A stretch of 64,000 nt of DNA from Stramentimicrobium sp964433555 (GCA_964433555.1 CAYSRG010000001.1:1-64000), one strand, 5' to 3'; positions 18,268 through 26,186 are shown, counted from the first letter of the stretch. Notes: a model not told the origin generated them from the sequence alone. Numbers and translations: made by a program.

Positions 18268-19392
18268 TTAAATATTATCATTTAGATAAATATTTAACAA
18301 TTCCTGTTCGATATCTTTCAATATCGAGCTATCATCAGGAGCTTCTTTCAGGGCTGCCAGAAAGTATTTATATGCCTCTTCCTGCCTACTTAATCGCTGA
18401 TAACCCAAACCGATATAGTACAAGAAGATATGCTTTTCCTCAAATGCTAAGCCCAGATCAATCGCCCGTTGCCACTGCTCTATCGCCTTTTCATATTCAT
18501 TCTGATAAATATATAAAGAAGCCAGGTCATGGTAAGCTTCATAAAATTTAGGATCTAAATAAATTGCCTGCTGAAACTGTTTTTCAGCTTGCTTAAAATC
18601 TCCGGATTGCCTATAGGAAAGCCCCAGGTTACGAAAAGTATTCCTATCCTTATATATCTGTATTGTTTTTTGCAAGATTTGCTGAGCTTCTTCCTGTAAA
18701 TCTAACTGGTAATAAGCCGAACCGAGCGCATGCATTATCCTGCCATTCTTAGTATCATATAGAGCTGCTTTCTTAAAATATTCTAACGCCGTATCATTAT
18801 CCTGCTCGGCAAAATATTTAGCACCTGGAAAATAATTGAGCTCTGCCAGATAGGGTTTTAGGGCAATTTCCCATAATACGGCCACTGCCATTATAATTAG
18901 CATAACTATTACTATTTTCAGGAATAAAGCATTAGATTTAAACTGGATAAGAACAACATTTTGGGCAGAATCATTCCCTTTATTTCCCCCAGCCAGATTG
19001 ATATTGGCCATTGTTAAGCCCAATAAAATAAAAAACGTTGATCCCAGCACCGGCACATGAAATGGAAAGGTAAAAAGACAATGGGTAAGAAAGCAGGTAA
19101 TACCCATTAATAGACCGAAAATGATAATTTTATCATCTTTATCTTCTTCTCTCTCCAAATATTGATAAACCAGGTAATAGAAAACAAAAATGATGGCTAA
19201 AAAAGAAACTAAGCCCACAATGCCTGTTTCTGCAGCTAAATGTAAATATTCATTGTGAGCTTCTGCCGCTTTACCGCTATACTTTATATATGCAGGGTGA
19301 TTTAACAGATAGGCCGCTTGATAATCCAGATAATGGTAGGAGAAGGCACCAATGCCCAACCCCAAAACTGGTTTATCTCTAATCATTTCCAT
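18268..19392 (-). CDS. O-antigen ligase/TPR protein, C-terminal fragment (frameshifted)
   Basis: The fragment has 374 residues. It starts inside the Wzy_C ligase signature (EMIRDKPVLGLGIGAFSYHY), continues with membrane helices, and ends in four to five TPR repeats (about residues 190-365). It is in a different frame from the N-terminal fragment at 19407-20285. Reading upstream in this frame gives RFLIWGTTM, which completes the family motif, so the two pieces were one gene of about 670 codons. One extra C in the CCC at about 19421-19423 restores the frame. WaaL/PglL-type enzymes transfer lipid-linked glycans, in some species to pilins. Adjacent pilA supports a pilin O-glycosyltransferase role, by inference. 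Confidence 0.8.
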   Translation of the reverse strand: MEMIRDKPVLGLGIGAFSYHYLDYQAAYLLNHPAYIKYSGKAAEAHNEYLHLAAETGIVGLVSFLAIIFVFYYLVYQYLEREEDKDDKIIIFGLLMGITCFLTHCLFTFPFHVPVLGSTFFILLGLTMANINLAGGNKGNDSAQNVVLIQFKSNALFLKIVIVMLIIMAVAVLWEIALKPYLAELNYFPGAKYFAEQDNDTALEYFKKAALYDTKNGRIMHALGSAYYQLDLQEEAQQILQKTIQIYKDRNTFRNLGLSYRQSGDFKQAEKQFQQAIYLDPKFYEAYHDLASLYIYQNEYEKAIEQWQRAIDLGLAFEEKHIFLYYIGLGYQRLSRQEEAYKYFLAALKEAPDDSSILKDIEQELLNIYLNDNI

Positions 19393-19406
19393 GGTGGTTC
19401 CCCAGA

Positions 19407-20285
19407 TTAAAAAGCGGGTATTGTGGAAGGGTCATCCTTATCAAAAGTAGAGGCGGCTCTCTCAATCACGGTTAACCTGCTCTTATTGAGGAGATTCTCG
19501 GTGGAATAGATGACAGTAATAACTAAAAAAAAGATTAGTAAAACAATAAGCCATTTTTTATTATTCCGAAAAACTTCCCATAGCCTATATCTGGAAATAA
19601 TAATTAATGAAAATAATAAAGTCATTCCGATGCTTATCCAGATGCCCCTGCTCTGACCTATCATTAATGCGCTATAAAGAATGGCTAATAAAAGAAAGAA
19701 TGTAATTTTAGATCCTCCATTGGCTTCCAGTAAGAAAAAAGAAAAGGCAATGGGAAATATCATAGCCAGATAATTGGATATCCAGTTTTTTTGCCCAATG
19801 GTAGAAGTCAATTGACCAAGGTAGCTATAGTAAGGATCCAAACCATAATATTGAAGCAAGGTATAAAGAGCAACCAAAAAAGAGCTCACCAAAAAAACCT
19901 TGACAATAGTATTAAAATCTTTCTCAGATTGAATTAAATTAAATACTATAAAAAGTAAAATTAGATAGGATAAGAAGTAAAGATAATGACCTAAATTTAC
20001 TGTAATGTTATTGCCACTAAATAAGGATATAGTTAATATAATGCTAAAAAAACACAGTGATATATTTAATTTGCTTTTTATCCAGATTATCTTTCCTGAT
20101 GATAATATCTCTATTAATCCTAAAAAAAGAAAAATTATAAGGAATAATATCAGAATGAATGTTTGATTAGTTCTATGATGGTAGACTTCTTTATAGATAA
20201 ATAAAGAAATGAGTAAAATAAAAATAGTGAGAATAGTTAATAATAATTTGTGATGAGCATCCCGGTGGAAAGGAATATTATTCAA
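19407..20285 (-). CDS. O-antigen ligase/TPR protein, N-terminal fragment (frameshifted)
   Basis: The fragment has 292 residues and about eight hydrophobic helices, with the family segments QLTSTIGQKNWISNYLAM and IGQSRGIWIS. It ends DDPSTIPAF at an in-frame stop just before the downstream fragment starts. Inserting one C in the CCC tract gives STIPRFLIWG and continues into the next fragment. A -1 slip on the U5 run (GCTTTTTAA) would also fuse the products, giving STIPAFLIWG, but would lose the Arg that the family usually has here. A sequencing error, a recent null mutation and recoding are all possible. Confidence 0.8.
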   Translation of the reverse strand: MNNIPFHRDAHHKLLLTILTIFILLISLFIYKEVYHHRTNQTFILILFLIIFLFLGLIEILSSGKIIWIKSKLNISLCFFSIILTISLFSGNNITVNLGHYLYFLSYLILLFIVFNLIQSEKDFNTIVKVFLVSSFLVALYTLLQYYGLDPYYSYLGQLTSTIGQKNWISNYLAMIFPIAFSFFLLEANGGSKITFFLLLAILYSALMIGQSRGIWISIGMTLLFSLIIISRYRLWEVFRNNKKWLIVLLIFFLVITVIYSTENLLNKSRLTVIERAASTFDKDDPSTIPAF

Positions 20286-20341
20286 ATTGCTTTTTCCTTA
20301 ATGGTATAGTTATTTATATTATAAATTATTATATTCAATAC

Positions 20342-20389
20342 ATAAATAAAAAGCTCCCTTAATTTAAATTAAGGGAGCTTTTTATTTAT
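20342..20389. terminator. Bidirectional intrinsic terminator after pilA
   Basis: The 48-base perfect palindrome has the GC core AGCTCCCTTA/TAAGGGAGCT flanked by A and T runs on both sides, so it works as a rho-independent terminator in either direction. It lies 11 bases past the pilA stop and 57 bases before the ligase gene, so pilA should be a short transcript of its own. Confidence 0.9.
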
Positions 20390-20399
20390 CATTAAAAAA

Positions 20400-20810
20400 T
20401 TATCTCTGTGCAGTAAGCTCATCGCCCACAGTTACTGATGCTGTTTTTCCATAACCCTGGAATGTAAAACAACTAAAATCACCAGCAGTACATACGTCAA
20501 CAACAACAATTCCTGGCGCAGCTGCTGTACCAACAGCATCTGCAGTACTATCAAAGGGATTCTGCATGTTCCCCGCAAGAGCAACATCAACCGCTGCAGC
20601 TAAATCACTAAGTGAACCATCAGCTAATTCTGCCTGTACTAAAGTCTGGGCAGTACCAGCATTAGCCTTTACGATTGCTTCCTTCGCTTTTTCCTGCTGA
20701 CCGGAATATAGTCTTAATCCTAACAGAGCCAGGATACCGATGATAGCCACCACGACCATCAATTCAATCAAGGTAAAACCTTTTTTATTTTTGTGTAAGT
20801 ACATGAACAT
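20400..20810 (-). CDS. pilA: Type IV major pilin PilA
   Basis: The start is placed at the ATG at 20810; GGAGGA lies 11 bases upstream and a TTG at 20828 overlaps that ribosome site. The 136-residue prepilin has a short basic leader MFMYLHKNKKG and the mature N terminus FTLIELMVVVAIIGILALLGL, a canonical class III signal with Glu at position 5. Residues about 95-120 hold two Cys (DVCTAG, SCFTF) that could form the pilin disulfide loop. The small Ala-rich globular domain suggests the main structural subunit. Dedicated promoter and terminator elements flank the gene, which fits high expression. Confidence 0.93.
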   Translation of the reverse strand: MFMYLHKNKKGFTLIELMVVVAIIGILALLGLRLYSGQQEKAKEAIVKANAGTAQTLVQAELADGSLSDLAAAVDVALAGNMQNPFDSTADAVGTAAAPGIVVVDVCTAGDFSCFTFQGYGKTASVTVGDELTAQR

Positions 20811-21172
20811 TTTTAAATTTTCCTCCAATTTTTTATTAGTATTTAGCCGTTAGTATCTAGTATTTAGTAATTAGTAAGAACATTATATTCTTACTTGAAA
20901 GTTAGCAGCTGTCAAGTTTTTTAATTTTCAGTGGTAATTTTTCTGTGTTGATAATTCCATTTAAACCATTTATTTAAATAATAAGGCAAGTAAATGAGAT
21001 TTACTTTATTAATTAATAATAATTTTCGGAACCATCACTTCCTTTCTTCAGTAATCTCGCATATTTTTGCCATATCCCTTACTATTTTATATGACTCTCT
21101 CTTCCTATTTTATAGATTAACTGCTTCTCTTATGGTTATTCCCTATAAAAATTTTTTTAGACAGAATCCCTG
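20811..21172. other. 362-base spacer between the two pilin genes
   Basis: Besides the pilA promoter and dyad, it contains TTAGTATCTAGTATTTAGT-type repeats at 20837-20876 within the pilA leader and otherwise AT-rich sequence. A plus-strand open frame here looks accidental. Confidence 0.5.
20873..20915 (-). promoter_or_regulatory. pilA promoter with dyad around the -10
   Basis: On the minus strand a perfect TTGACA (20910-20915) and a perfect TATAAT (20882-20887) are present but 22 bases apart, too far for ordinary sigma-70. The -10 sits in the 7-base centre of an exact 8-bp inverted repeat AGTAAGAA/TTCTTACT (20873-20880 and 20888-20895). This could be an operator whose binding protein compensates the spacing or blocks the promoter. 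The predicted leader is about 65 bases. Confidence 0.55.
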
Positions 21173-21625
21173 TTATTTTTTTGCTTCCAGGTGATTTCCA
21201 AAAACCCAGCCGGTCTCCTCATCATTTACGCCATTGACATAAAATACGGCAGGATTGTCCTCATCATCCACAAAGACAAAGACCCAACCGCCATTACCTT
21301 CTCCGCTGGGTTCAGAGGTACTTATTCCAGGAATATTAGATTGTTGCCGTTGGCCAGCAGGAAGATGAATACGGGAACTGTCAATAATATCATCTACCAT
21401 TGCCCAGACCTCTGAACTGCTTATTGTAGTATCAACTAACTCAGCCTGGATAAGGGTGTGTATGGTGGCAACATTGCCTTTCAACAAGGCATCCTTGGTT
21501 TTGCTCTGCTGACCGGCATATATCCTGAGCCCGATTAATGATATAATTCCGATGATGGCGACTACGACCATTAGCTCGATTAAGGTAAAACCTTTAGGGT
21601 GTTTTTTTACTCTTTTATTATCCAT
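21173..21625 (-). CDS. Second type IV pilin (PilA paralogue)
   Basis: The protein has 150 residues. The leader MDNKRVKKHPKG is followed by FTLIELMVVVAIIGIISLIGL, near-identical to PilA at 20.4 kb over the first 35 mature residues (both continue RxYxGQQxKxKxA). The C-terminal domain is different, is rich in acidic and aromatic residues, and lacks Cys. This is the pattern of a duplicated pilin whose exposed face has diverged. It lies 363 bases upstream of pilA in the same direction. It may be an alternative major pilin or an abundant minor pilin. Confidence 0.9.
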   Translation of the reverse strand: MDNKRVKKHPKGFTLIELMVVVAIIGIISLIGLRIYAGQQSKTKDALLKGNVATIHTLIQAELVDTTISSSEVWAMVDDIIDSSRIHLPAGQRQQSNIPGISTSEPSGEGNGGWVFVFVDDEDNPAVFYVNGVNDEETGWVFGNHLEAKK

Positions 21626-22004
21626 ATTTTTTCCTATTTTTGTCCTCAGATAAAAAAGTGTTAAGTAATTATTAACTATTCTAAATAATATCTGTAAAAT
21701 AAAAATTTCATTTCCATATATTTATTATTCCCTATTTTTTAAAATATTAGACAATAATAATGATTTTTAGGGGAATTATTTTTGGTTTTTGGTTGAAAGT
21801 TTTTGGTTTTTCGTAAAATCGTTCCGGATATAATGGGATGAGATTGCTTTGTCGCTTTGCTTCTTTTACTTAATTATATTTTCTTCAAATTATAAGGTAT
21901 ATTTGGTATTTATTCTTAACTAAAAACTTTTAACCATTACCTGCAAACTATTTTCTCTTAATCATTTCCACATAAACGCTATATGATACCTGCTTAGCTT
22001 TCGC
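21626..22004. other. 379-base repeat-rich spacer
   Basis: Repeat copy E lies at about 21790-21872 (TTTTTGGTTTTTCG, then GGGATGAGATTGCTTTGTCGC, TTTGCTTC). Nothing else is seen apart from AT-rich sequence upstream of the second pilin gene, whose ribosome site is AGGAAAAAATATG. Confidence 0.5.
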
Positions 22005-22430
22005 CTATAGTGATAGATTATTGGGGAATTCTACTTTTTCGATAGCATCTTTGACGGCAAAAATGCGAATATTATTATCAAAGGAATCAATAGGATAAAT
22101 AAAAAATCCTTTTTTCAGGGGATTGTAACTGTAGCTGGTACCATACAGCTTTTCACCGTCCTTGAAATTTACGATGATACGACGCTGGGTAGGAGAATTG
22201 TAAGGATAATTTTCAAAAGTTCTTACTTTTTGATACTTGCGGTTCCCTATGAAATCTTTGACAAAAAAGATGGCTTTAAGTTCATTTAATCTTATTTCCA
22301 ATCTTTCTTCATTAGAATATTCCTTTAAGGGGTGAATGATAACCATTTCCCGCTCAGGATTAAAATTTTCCATCCAACCTTTTATTATAGAGCTGTCCTT
22401 ATATTTAATTACTAACTTATGTCCTGCCAT
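22005..22430 (-). CDS. Uncharacterised 141-aa protein, paralogue of the 22.9 kb gene
   Basis: I do not recognise a named family. The protein has no signal peptide or membrane segment and looks like a cytoplasmic two-repeat beta protein. Repeat one carries IIKGWMENFNPE; repeat two carries IIVNFKDGEKLYGTSYSYNP followed by GFFIYPID. The 22946-23407 product shares these blocks (IKGYTTDFNPS, KIIVIFKDGENFYGT, GFFVFPID, plus the middle AIFFVKDFIGN / AVFFVKSFQGN). Lying downstream of pilB-pilC and the sigma pair, both may work in pilus regulation. A PilZ-like or Sm-like small beta fold is conceivable but unproven. Confidence 0.75.
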   Translation of the reverse strand: MAGHKLVIKYKDSSIIKGWMENFNPEREMVIIHPLKEYSNEERLEIRLNELKAIFFVKDFIGNRKYQKVRTFENYPYNSPTQRRIIVNFKDGEKLYGTSYSYNPLKKGFFIYPIDSFDNNIRIFAVKDAIEKVEFPNNLSL

Positions 22431-22544
22431 TTAGGGTATCCAACCGAATTATAGTATTGCGTCTTGCGTAGTGCGTCTCAAAAACTAACATATATATCCT
22501 AATCAACATTTAAATTAATTTTCTTGATTAAATTTGAAATCATT

Positions 22545-22884
22545 CTAGAAAGATGGATCAATTTTTTCTAATACATTTATCCTATCATGCTCACTAATAT
22601 AGGATATTTCTTGAGCAATAATAATTTGGATTTCTAGCTCAGCACAACTACCTAATACCTAAAGCGATAAATAGAGAATGTCGGTATTCTTTATTATGGT
22701 ATCTCCTGAATACATTAGCAATATTCGGGGGTATGGAAATAACTGAGCGTCTTATTTGTAATGTCAAGCCATATAATTCACTTTTAGGAAAGCATCGTGC
22801 TAAAAGATAAACTTCTTTGACCATCCCCATTCCCAATTGCCATATTTTGAGATCCTGAAAACTCTGTATTTTCTTTTCTGACAT
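22545..22884 (-). pseudogene. Four-helix-bundle (IVP/S23-type) protein, broken by a 7-bp duplication
   Basis: The family is recognised from FQDLKIWQLGMGMVKEVY, the SELYGLTLQIRRSVISIPPNIA region and HNKEYRHSLFIALG. These helical proteins of about 120 residues occur inside 23S rRNA intervening sequences and widely in genomes; their role is unclear. The frame stops early after ALGIR at 22648. The bases TACCTAA are tandemly duplicated at 22649-22662; removing one copy restores ALGSCAELEIQIIIAQEIS through to a natural stop at 22545. A single slippage duplication therefore inactivated an otherwise intact gene. Confidence 0.85.
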
Positions 22885-22945
22885 TTCTATTGTTTCTCTT
22901 TCATTACTTTAACGCATTACGTAATACTAATGACGCATCACGAGT

Positions 22946-23407
22946 TTAGTTTTCGTAGATGTAAATATCAAAGTCATCGCTACCAAATTTTTTAACATGT
23001 ACTTTTTCCAGAGCACTATTTGGTACAAATACACGGTCATTGTTGTCTTGCTGATCAATGGGGAAAACAAAGAAGCCACTCCGTTCTAAAGAAAAACTGT
23101 GAGTGGTGCCGTAAAAATTCTCTCCATCCTTAAAAATTACGATAATCTTACGCTGGGAAGGAGGACCGGAAGAATAACCTTCAAAGGTTCTAACTTTTTT
23201 ATAATCCTTATTACCCTGAAAACTCTTGACAAAAAAGACCGCCTTTATAGCATCAAGTCTTATTTCCACTTTTTCATCTTTAGCTGTTTCTAATTCTTCG
23301 TCGACCAGATAAATATGAAAAAAATCTTTACTGGGATTAAAATCTGTGGTGTATCCTTTTATGATGGTACCATCATTATTTTTAACTACTATCTTTTTCC
23401 CCAACAT
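22946..23407 (-). CDS. Uncharacterised 153-aa protein, paralogue of the 22.0 kb gene
   Basis: The ATG at 23407 is preceded by GGAGAG. The protein is soluble and beta-rich with two similar halves, the first with KKIVVKNNDGTIIKGY and the second with RKIIVIFKDGENFYGT. It lies 21 bases after the sigma-factor gene and is probably co-transcribed with pilC and the sigma pair. Homology to the 141-aa protein at 22.0 kb is clear along its full length. No catalytic motif is visible. A regulatory or ligand-binding role tied to the pilus operon is a guess from position. Confidence 0.8.
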   Translation of the reverse strand: MLGKKIVVKNNDGTIIKGYTTDFNPSKDFFHIYLVDEELETAKDEKVEIRLDAIKAVFFVKSFQGNKDYKKVRTFEGYSSGPPSQRKIIVIFKDGENFYGTTHSFSLERSGFFVFPIDQQDNNDRVFVPNSALEKVHVKKFGSDDFDIYIYEN

Positions 23408-23428
23408 TGTCCGGCTCTCCTTTTATAT

Positions 23429-24115
23429 TCATAGATTTTTTCTTAATTCTTCTATAGCCTCTTGCTTGATGCGAGAAACCTGTCTTTGAGTTAATCCTAA
23501 TTTCTTTGCCACACTAATTTGTGTTAAATCCTTAAAGAAGAGGTAATATATTACTTGCTTCTGAATATTCTTCAGAGCATGTAAAGCATTTTTTAATTGA
23601 ATATTATCCTCAACAGGTAATTGAAAAGAACGATATTCCCTACTTTTAATCTGTTCTAAAATGGGAATATTTTCCTGCTCATTTGTCCTTAATTCTTTAT
23701 CTAAAGATACTATCTGCACTGCATTCCTTCCCTTTAATATTTCTCTGATACCATCTTCAGTAATATTAAATTGCTCAGAAATTTCTCTAATGGAAGGAAA
23801 TTTCCTATACTCCTTTCTATATTTTTCTACATATTTATCAATTTTTCGGTTAAACTCTCTTATCCAATGGGGTATCTTTACAACAGTATGTTTATCCCTG
23901 ATAAAATGTCGTATCTCTCCGTTAATAAGCCAGGTAGCATAGGTTTCAAATTTAATGCCTTTTTCCTCATTAAAAAGCTGAAAAGCATTGAGTAATCCTA
24001 TATATCCAATCTGCTCCAGATCTTCAAAAGGTTCTCCTGAATTAATATGCTTCCTGGCAATAAACCTGACCAAAGGCTTATATTTATTAATGGTATCATC
24101 ACTAATTTTGTTTAT
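23429..24115 (-). CDS. Sigma-70-family sigma factor (regions 2, 3, 4), probable AUA start
   Basis: Sigma region 2 is seen in GEPFEDLEQIGYIGLLNA and KFETYATWLINGEIRHFIRDK, region 3 in FPSIREISEQFNITEDGIREIL, and region 4 with its helix-turn-helix in LTQISVAKKLGLTQRQVSRIKQEA. It resembles the sigma-F/B/28 group. The first ordinary start is a TTG at 24073, but conserved sequence (INKYKPLVRFIARK) begins upstream of it. Upstream there is no ATG, GTG or TTG, only ATA at 24113-24115, eight bases after GAAGG and overlapping the previous stop as ATAA. I therefore place the start there. Its neighbours suggest it controls pilus genes. Confidence 0.85.
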   Translation of the reverse strand: MNKISDDTINKYKPLVRFIARKHINSGEPFEDLEQIGYIGLLNAFQLFNEEKGIKFETYATWLINGEIRHFIRDKHTVVKIPHWIREFNRKIDKYVEKYRKEYRKFPSIREISEQFNITEDGIREILKGRNAVQIVSLDKELRTNEQENIPILEQIKSREYRSFQLPVEDNIQLKNALHALKNIQKQVIYYLFFKDLTQISVAKKLGLTQRQVSRIKQEAIEELRKNL

Positions 24116-24654
24116 TTCTTATACCTTCTTTTCTTAATTTCCTGTTTAATTTTAATAATATCAATCGTATCCTGCAAATCAATCTTTTTTCTTCTTCTCG
24201 CATCAATGGAAACTTCTTGTGCCGCTTTGCGAGCCTTTAAGGCTTCCTTTAGTATCTCTGGTGATAGGTCAAGCATCTCGGAAAGCTCTTTAATATCTGG
24301 AAATCTATTGAATTGTTTTCTATAAGCAGTAAGCATCTGATTCAACAATTTATTTATCATAATAGACAGCCAATCAGGTACATCCACTTTTTTATTTTTT
24401 TCTCTGATATAATTACGTATTTCACCACAAATCAAGATCCGGGCATATTCCTGAAAGGCAATACTTTGATTGATTTGATAGAGGTTTGCTGCATTTAACA
24501 GACCGATGTAACCTACCTGTAATAGTTCTTCTTCTGGTTCCCCTGAGTTCTGAAATTCCTGGACAATCTCTCGTAAAAAATCCAGATGTTCTTCAATCTT
24601 TTTATCTATATTGCTTTGCTCAGAACTACTATTCACTACTTCTTTTCTTATCAC
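24112..24654 (-). CDS. Sigma-factor paralogue lacking region 4
   Basis: The protein has 180 residues and a GTG start preceded by AAGGAG. It aligns with the adjacent sigma factor over region 2 (SGEPEEELLQVGYIGLLNAANLY, ARILICGEIRNYIREKN) and region 3 (FPDIKELSEMLDLSPEILKEAL). It then ends in a basic tail (KKRRYKK) with no region 4, so it has no -35-binding domain. The frame is intact, so this looks like a maintained protein. Split sigma systems such as B. subtilis SigO-RsoA show that region-2-only proteins can act as partners. It could be a co-sigma, a competitor or an anti-sigma-like decoy. Confidence 0.82.
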   Translation of the reverse strand: MIRKEVVNSSSEQSNIDKKIEEHLDFLREIVQEFQNSGEPEEELLQVGYIGLLNAANLYQINQSIAFQEYARILICGEIRNYIREKNKKVDVPDWLSIMINKLLNQMLTAYRKQFNRFPDIKELSEMLDLSPEILKEALKARKAAQEVSIDARRRKKIDLQDTIDIIKIKQEIKKRRYKK

Positions 24655-24679
24655 AATATTTATACTCCTTTTCTGCTTT

Positions 24680-25888
24680 TTACTGAACCAGATTAACCAT
24701 GCTGAAGATAGGTAAATACATAGCTATTACCATAACGCCAACTACTAAAGCTACGGCTGCCATCATGATCGGCTCAATTACTGCAGTCAGCTGTTCTACT
24801 GCTCTTTCCACTTCCTGGTCATAAAATTGGGATACATTTAACAACATTGTTTCCAACTCTCCACTCTCTTCACCTACCAATATCATCTGAGTAACCATGG
24901 GCGGGAAAACCTTGCTTTCCTCTAAGGGCGCCGAAATACTCTGTCCTTCCTTGATGCGATCTGCTGCTTTCAGTACTGCATCAGCAAGAATATCATTACC
25001 AATGGATTCTGCTGATACTCTCAGTGATTGAATGATGGGAACACCACTACGGATTAAGGTTCCAAGGGTTCTGGTAAAGCGGTTAATGGACGTTTTAAGA
25101 AATAAATTACCAAATATTGGTAATTTTAATTTTATGCGGTCAATATTTTTATGACCCTGTTTAGTACGGCTGTAAGAAATAAATAAAAAAACTAAGAGAG
25201 CTGCTAATGCCAAAAATACATACCAAAATCGGTTAAAGACTTCGGTAAATATAACCAGCATTTTGGTTAAAAAGGGAAGGTCTCCTCCAAATTGTTGAAA
25301 CATTCCTACAAATTGGGGAAGAATAAAGGTTAACATAAATATTCCCATTACCAGGGCTGCTCCCATTATAAATCCAGGGTAAGTCATAGCTGATTTTATT
25401 TTTTGTCGTAGTTCATATTCTTTTTCGGTTAAAGTTGCCATTCGATTTAAAATATCATCCAGCACTCCGCCCATCTCCCCGGCTTTAATCATATTAATAT
25501 AAAGTTTGGAAAAGGTCTCCGGATGACTGGCAAAGGCATCAGCGAGTGTAGCACCACGCTCAACACTTTTTTTGATATCCTCTACCTTTTGAGCTAAAAG
25601 CTTGTTTTCAGTCTGTTTGGATAATATCTCCAAGCAATTAACCAGAGTAAGACCGGCGCTGATCATAGTAGCAAACTGACGGTAAAAGATTGCCAAATCT
25701 CTTATTTTGATGGTCTTAAAAAGGGTTATTTCGGTAGAAATAAATCTCTGACTCTTTTGTTCTACTGAAATAATAAAATATTTCATCTCTCTTAGCCGGT
25801 CAATAACTGCTTCTCGGTTATCTCCTTCTATTACTCCGGTAAAAATTTGCCCTGAATTGTCTCGAGCTCTATAGGAAAATGTAGGCAT
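24680..25888 (-). CDS. pilC: Type IV pilus platform protein PilC
   Basis: The protein has 402 residues, the usual length. It is an inner-membrane protein with two GspF domains, each followed by transmembrane helices. Visible signatures are FYRQFATMISAGLTLVNCLEIL, GGVLDDIL, and in the second half RFTRTLGTLIRSGVPIIQSL and MILVGEESGELETML. It forms the platform rotated by PilB and PilT during extension and retraction. It is followed after 25 bases by the sigma pair and preceded, 298 bases away, by pilB. Confidence 0.95.
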   Translation of the reverse strand: MPTFSYRARDNSGQIFTGVIEGDNREAVIDRLREMKYFIISVEQKSQRFISTEITLFKTIKIRDLAIFYRQFATMISAGLTLVNCLEILSKQTENKLLAQKVEDIKKSVERGATLADAFASHPETFSKLYINMIKAGEMGGVLDDILNRMATLTEKEYELRQKIKSAMTYPGFIMGAALVMGIFMLTFILPQFVGMFQQFGGDLPFLTKMLVIFTEVFNRFWYVFLALAALLVFLFISYSRTKQGHKNIDRIKLKLPIFGNLFLKTSINRFTRTLGTLIRSGVPIIQSLRVSAESIGNDILADAVLKAADRIKEGQSISAPLEESKVFPPMVTQMILVGEESGELETMLLNVSQFYDQEVERAVEQLTAVIEPIMMAAVALVVGVMVIAMYLPIFSMVNLVQ

Positions 25889-26186
25889 TTTAGAATTTCA
25901 CCTCCTCGACATATTTTTTGTGATAGCTTAATTCTTCATGTGCTGAAAATAAGTCTACCGTTATATCATATTGCCTATATTGTTTACATTCGTTTTGTAT
26001 TATGAGACCTAAATATAGTAATGAGTATTTAATCAATCTGATTTATAATTTTTATTATTATATTAATAGTACTTACAAAATTATCGTAAATCCAGAATAT
26101 TTTTTTGTTTACATTAATGGGTAGATAATTTATCTGTAAACTAAAAAATTATCTGCTTCCTAATGCCAACATATACTACCGGCACA

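Noticed and set aside
19407..19440. Programmed -1 frameshift in the ligase gene as the main explanation
   Set aside because: The U5 run permits slippage, but no full heptamer or downstream stem is evident, and a one-base change in the C tract restores the conserved Arg. Kept only as an alternative.
20994..21194. Plus-strand 66-codon frame between the pilin genes
   Set aside because: It overlaps the 3' end of the second pilin gene in antisense and has Phe/Leu/Ile-rich AT-driven composition.
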